From an uncultured Enterobacterales bacterium (lineage in GTDB: Bacteria > Pseudomonadota > Gammaproteobacteria > Enterobacterales > Enterobacteriaceae), in assembly GCA_946478305.1 (NCBI GenBank), contig CAMLBO010000049.1, positions 1 to 33,270 of the forward strand: a stretch of 33,270 nucleotides of DNA. The letters run 5' to 3'. Below are positions 30,545 to 33,270 of the stretch, piece by piece. Numbering within the stretch: the first letter of the stretch is position 1; each line of letters starts with the position of its first letter. The position numbers were made by a program, and so were the translations under genes. The notes under the pieces were generated by a model. That model did not search any database, was not told where the DNA came from, and was given only the letters and a program-made list of their open reading frames with translations.

Positions 30545-33118
30545 ATGCGTCTGGATCGTCTTACCAGTAAATTCCAGCTTGCCCTCGCCGACGCCCAGTC
30601 ACTCGCACTTGGGCGCGACAACCAATTTATCGAACCTGTTCACCTGATGAGTGCTTTACTCACTCAGGAAGGCGGGACTGTGAGTCCGTTATTGACCGCT
30701 GCCGGGATCGATACCCCGCGTTTGCGCACGGACGTGGAACAGGCTTTGGGGCGACTGCCGCAAGTTGAAGGTACCGGTGGTGATGTTCAACCATCCAATG
30801 AACTGGTACGTGTTTTAAATCTTTGTGACAAGTTGGCGCAGCAACGCGCTGATAAGTTTATTTCATCCGAGCTGTTTATTCTCGCGGCACTGAAAGACCG
30901 CGGTACCCTGACCGACCTGCTAAAAGCCAGCGGGGCGACGGTAGAGAAAATCAGCGCGGCAATTGATCAAATGAGAGGTGGCGACAAAGTGGATGATCAG
31001 GGAGCTGAAGACCAACGTCAGGCTTTGAAAAAATACACTATCGACCTGACCGAACGCGCGGAACAAGGAAAACTTGATCCGGTAATAGGCCGTGACGAAG
31101 AAATTCGCCGTACCATTCAGGTATTACAACGTCGTACCAAAAACAATCCGGTATTAATTGGTGAACCTGGTGTAGGTAAAACGGCAATCGCCGAAGGCCT
31201 CGCACAGCGCATCATTAATGGCGAAGTACCTGAAGGCCTGAAAAACAAACGCGTTCTCTCTTTAGATATGGGCGCGCTGGTGGCCGGTGCGAAATACCGT
31301 GGTGAGTTCGAAGAACGCCTGAAAGGCTTGCTTAGCGATCTGGCGAAACAGGAAGGTAATGTCATCCTGTTTATTGACGAATTACATACCATGGTTGGTG
31401 CAGGTAAAGCCGATGGCGCAATGGATGCAGGCAATATGCTTAAGCCTGCGCTGGCACGTGGTGAACTTCACTGTGTCGGTGCCACAACGTTAAATGAGTA
31501 TCGTCAATTTATAGAGAAAGATGCTGCGCTTGAACGCCGCTTCCAGAAAGTGTTTGTGGCTGAACCTTCAGTCGAAGACACCATCGCGATTTTACGCGGA
31601 CTGAAAGAGCGTTATGAATTGCATCACCATGTGCAGATCACTGACCCGGCTATTGTGGCGGCAGCGACGTTGTCGCATCGCTATATTTCAGACCGCCAGT
31701 TGCCTGACAAGGCGATTGACCTGATTGACGAAGCCGCGTCCAGTATTCGTATGCAGATGGACTCTAAGCCGGAGTCTCTGGATCGCCTTGAGCGCCGTAT
31801 TATCCAGTTGAAACTGGAACAACAGGCTCTCAAGAAAGAATCTGACGACGCCAGTGTGAAGCGTCTGGAAATGCTAGAAACGGAGTTGGGCCAGAAAGAG
31901 CGTGAATATTCTGAGCTGGAAGAAGAGTGGAAAGCAGAGAAAGCCTCACTGACCGGGACTCAAAATATTAAGACTGAACTTGAGCAGGCAAAAATTACGC
32001 TCGAGCAGGCACGGCGTGTTGGCGATCTCGGCCGCATGTCTGAATTGCAGTACGGTAAAATTCCAGAACTGGAAAAACAACTGGCGGCGGCAACTCAGGC
32101 TGAAGGCAAGACCATGAAGTTACTGCGTAACCGGGTAACTGATGTGGAAATCGCGGATGTGCTGGCCCGCTGGACCGGTATTCCGGTTGACCGGATGCTG
32201 GAAAGCGAGCGTGAGAAACTGCTGCGTATGGAAGATGAACTGCACCATCGGGTCATTGGGCAGAATGAAGCGGTTGAAGCAGTATCGAATGCGATACGCC
32301 GTAGTCGTGCCGGGCTGTCTGATCCAAATCGTCCGATCGGTTCATTCCTCTTCTTAGGGCCAACCGGGGTCGGTAAGACAGAACTTTGCAAGGCGCTGGC
32401 GACATTCCTCTTTAATAGTGATGACGCCATGGTACGTATCGACATGTCAGAGTTTATGGAGAAACACTCTGTATCTCGTCTGGTCGGTGCGCCACCAGGA
32501 TATGTCGGCTATGAAGAGGGCGGTTACTTAACTGAGGCAGTGCGTCGCCGTCCTTACTCCGTCATCTTATTAGATGAAGTTGAGAAGGCACATCCGGACG
32601 TATTCAACATTCTGTTGCAGGTTCTGGATGATGGGCGTCTGACTGATGGTCAGGGCAGAACGGTCGATTTCCGTAATACTGTGGTGATCATGACCTCAAA
32701 CCTGGGCTCTGACATTATTCAGCAGCACTTCGGTGAAGCAACTTATGAGCAGATGAAAGCATCAGTGATGGAAGTGGTTACGCAAAGCTTCCGCCCTGAG
32801 TTCATCAACCGTATCGATGAAGTGGTGGTCTTCCATCCTCTGTCTCATGCGCATATCAAGAATATTGCGAAGGTTCAGCTGGAGCGTTTGTACAAACGTC
32901 TGGAAGAGCATGGCTACACAGCCACATTAACCGATGCGGCGCTGGAGCTTATAGGCAACACTGGTTTCGACCCTGTATACGGTGCGCGCCCACTTAAACG
33001 CGCTATCCAACAGGAGATCGAGAACCCGCTGGCTCAGCAGATACTGTCAGGGAAGCTGATACCGGGTAAACCTATCACTATAGATGTGGAAAATGATCAT
33101 ATAGTGGCCCGGCAATAA
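30545..33118 (+). CDS. clpB: ATP-dependent disaggregase ClpB
   Basis: Hexameric AAA+ chaperone that works with DnaK to pull proteins out of aggregates. It has 857 residues, as in E. coli. N domain about 1-145; first AAA+ module with GEPGVGKTA near 206; coiled-coil middle domain about 410-525 ([20 protein letters not shown]); second AAA+ module with GPTGVGKTE near 605 and the pore loop [15 protein letters not shown] lies 6 nt before the ATG. It is heat-shock controlled. An internal start for a shorter ClpB form, known in E. coli, may exist near codon 149 but was not resolved. Confidence 0.98.
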   Translation: MRLDRLTSKFQLALADAQSLALGRDNQFIEPVHLMSALLTQEGGTVSPLLTAAGIDTPRLRTDVEQALGRLPQVEGTGGDVQPSNELVRVLNLCDKLAQQRADKFISSELFILAALKDRGTLTDLLKASGATVEKISAAIDQMRGGDKVDDQGAEDQRQALKKYTIDLTERAEQGKLDPVIGRDEEIRRTIQVLQRRTKNNPVLIGEPGVGKTAIAEGLAQRIINGEVPEGLKNKRVLSLDMGALVAGAKYRGEFEERLKGLLSDLAKQEGNVILFIDELHTMVGAGKADGAMDAGNMLKPALARGELHCVGATTLNEYRQFIEKDAALERRFQKVFVAEPSVEDTIAILRGLKERYELHHHVQITDPAIVAAATLSHRYISDRQLPDKAIDLIDEAASSIRMQMDSKPESLDRLERRIIQLKLEQQALKKESDDASVKRLEMLETELGQKEREYSELEEEWKAEKASLTGTQNIKTELEQAKITLEQARRVGDLGRMSELQYGKIPELEKQLAAATQAEGKTMKLLRNRVTDVEIADVLARWTGIPVDRMLESEREKLLRMEDELHHRVIGQNEAVEAVSNAIRRSRAGLSDPNRPIGSFLFLGPTGVGKTELCKALATFLFNSDDAMVRIDMSEFMEKHSVSRLVGAPPGYVGYEEGGYLTEAVRRRPYSVILLDEVEKAHPDVFNILLQVLDDGRLTDGQGRTVDFRNTVVIMTSNLGSDIIQQHFGEATYEQMKASVMEVVTQSFRPEFINRIDEVVVFHPLSHAHIKNIAKVQLERLYKRLEEHGYTATLTDAALELIGNTGFDPVYGARPLKRAIQQEIENPLAQQILSGKLIPGKPITIDVENDHIVARQ

Positions 33119-33149
33119 CCGGTAGAAAACCAGCAGAAATGGCACTTAA

Positions 33150-33181
33150 GAGGCTCAGAGCTCATCTGAGCCTCTTTTTTT
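33150..33181 (+). terminator. clpB terminator
   Basis: GAGGCTCAGA (33150-33159) pairs perfectly with TCTGAGCCTC (33165-33174) around a 5-nt loop, followed by seven T. Confidence 0.95.
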
Positions 33182-33221
33182 GTATGTAATTCATTCGATT
33201 TAGGTGCTTTTGTCCAAAAAA

Positions 33222-33270
33222 AGAACGGTCAGTAATTTATTTTAAATTAAGGGTTGCGGCCTTCTGAGAA
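33222..33270 (+). promoter_or_regulatory. Upstream half of a probable rRNA operon P1 promoter (cut by window end)
   Basis: GGTCAGTAATTTATTTTAAATTAAG resembles the Fis/UP-element region of the E. coli rrnG P1 promoter, which also lies just after clpB. TTGCGG at 33254-33259 would be the -35; the -10 would fall just outside the window. Confidence 0.6.

Overview
The window is a piece of an Enterobacterales chromosome. The housekeeping genes run in the order found at the rplS-clpB region of Escherichia coli and its relatives, and their proteins match the E. coli products closely in sequence and length. The species cannot be fixed from the sequence alone. A dcuB-type transporter and a phage-derived island between rplS and aroF set it apart from E. 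coli, so a non-Escherichia family such as Hafniaceae, Budviciaceae or Yersiniaceae is plausible.

Left flank (1-6075): yfjD (CorB-like) and ypjD on the minus strand, then ffh, then the rpsP-rimM-trmD-rplS translation operon with its promoter and a strong terminator.

Centre (about 6105-21556): a P2/186-type phage remnant. It has the full contractile-tail set (X, R, V, W, J, I, H, FI, FII, E/E', T, U, D), a four-gene lysis cassette (holin, SAR endolysin, two spanins), the late activator ogr, the rolling-circle initiator A, a DksA/TraR-like zinc-finger protein, an unknown early gene and a 186-type CI repressor. The whole head module (Q, P, O, N, M, L), the tail-completion gene S, the fibre chaperone G, integrase and excisionase are absent. 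This is the layout expected of an R-type tailocin (phage-tail bacteriocin) and not of a viable prophage. The control circuit can be read from the DNA. CI lies opposite an early promoter whose spacer is a perfect inverted repeat. A perfect LexA box controls a small gene just after A, the place of the SOS operon in phage 186. Ogr-type boxes stand before the two late operons (X to H, and FI to D/ogr). DNA damage should therefore lead through derepression and Ogr to tail synthesis and lysis.

Right flank (21605-33270): dcuB (C4-dicarboxylate antiporter), then the aromatic amino acid genes. aroF-tyrA lies behind TyrR boxes, and pheA behind a pheL leader peptide and attenuator. Next come raiA (ribosome hibernation, with a CRP-like site), bamD (outer membrane assembly), rluD and pgeF (overlapping), and clpB behind a sigma-32 promoter. 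The window ends inside what looks like the upstream half of an rRNA operon P1 promoter.
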